Positions 63,587-64,000 of a DNA stretch of 64,000 nt are shown here, one piece after another; within the stretch, counting starts at the first letter, position 1; every line of letters begins with the position of its first letter. Source of the stretch: Diphasiastrum complanatum (taxonomy: Eukaryota > Streptophyta > Lycopodiopsida > Lycopodiales > Lycopodiaceae). Location: positions 18,099,590 to 18,163,589 of the forward strand of contig CM055109.1 in NCBI GenBank assembly GCA_029204225.1, given 5' to 3'. The position numbers and the translations under genes were made by a program. Under the pieces are notes generated by a model. That model did not search any database. It saw nothing but the letters and a program-made list of their open reading frames with translations, and had not been told where the DNA came from.

Positions 63587-64000
63587 GTAAGCTTTTTTCA
63601 TATCAGAGGTGGCTCATTGTGTTTATTGTTCTCCTTGTATAAGATATGAAATCACTGAGATATTGGAAGCCCTACCTTTGTCTTCAGCAGCAAATAGGTG
63701 CCTATGATGTATGGTTTTGATATTTTCTTGTTTGTACATGCTCATTCTTTTTAAAATGAATTAAAGAAGTAGATAACGAACTATGCTACATAGAACATTG
63801 AATTATACGTGGAATGCATGAAGCTCAAAATCTGATTCATGTTGTATCTTGCCTTTTTAGTCTAGTTTGCAATGGTTGCTTTTGTAGAGGATTTCTGTGA
63901 AGTGTTCCATTAAGAGATTATCAAATGATGAGAACATAGCATACTCAACGTGCAGCTCTTATAACATGAATCAAGAAACATAAAAGACCTTATATCACTC

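Noticed and set aside
1-64000. tRNA or rRNA genes
   Set aside because: No cloverleaf or rRNA core seen; TGGTATCAGAGC sites are primer sites, not tRNA genes.

Overview
The window is plant nuclear DNA. It holds one recognisable host gene, with its introns and upstream region packed with transposable elements. The gene is the 5' third of WDR35 (IFT121), a core subunit of the IFT-A complex that moves cargo inside cilia and flagella. I traced eight exons on the plus strand (10246-63586). They join in frame without a stop into about 425 codons of a protein that is usually near 1,180 residues, and the gene runs off the right edge. IFT genes persist among land plants only where sperm swim. Ty1/copia, chromovirus and Tat/Athila-type elements, LINEs and very large introns point to a large-genome plant with motile sperm. 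A fern is my first guess, and a cycad or Ginkgo is possible. Compact moss or Selaginella genomes fit less well. The species is not determined.

Layout. 1-2.7 kb: broken copia fragments in both orientations, an LTR, and a stray Gypsy RNase H piece. 2.7-8.2 kb: a minus-strand Tat/Athila-like Gypsy element (reverse transcriptase, protease, gag, tRNA-Asp-type primer site, LTR with a CT microsatellite). 8.2-10.2 kb: upstream region of WDR35, with a diverged ~266-bp-period tandem duplication. 10.2-20.6 kb: exons 1-5, with small insertions in the introns. Intron 1 appears to be a GC-AG intron. 20.6-57.2 kb: intron 5, 36.6 kb of nested elements. 57.2-64 kb: exons 6-8 and introns with LINE tails, LTR-like remnants and microsatellites.

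Intron 5 can be partly stratified. Element A (20765-26239) and element B (36733-42810) belong to one chromovirus family. Its LTRs end in AGTTA...TAACT rather than TG...CA and are followed at once by an initiator-Met-tRNA primer site. Both copies have perfect 5-bp target-site duplications (TCCCC and CATGA). B is young (4 transitions between two 418-bp LTRs) and sits inside an older Gypsy element, D. D was also entered by a copia element, F, that shows a partial-tandem structure. A minus-strand Gypsy element, C, abuts D's 5' end. LINE 3' ends, a hAT-like transposase remnant and a truncated solo LTR complete the intron.

The most unusual object is element A. It keeps LTRs, gag/protease remnants and the chromodomain end, but reverse transcriptase, RNase H and the integrase core are replaced by about 1.6 kb of unrelated sequence. 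That stretch carries most of a long open frame with a T-rich third codon position. Other points for follow-up are the GC-AG intron, a long GA microsatellite 38 nt before the 70-nt exon 7, telomere-type filler DNA inside B's reverse transcriptase, and LINE-like retroposons ending in CT repeats. All functional statements come from motif reading by eye; no database search was possible.
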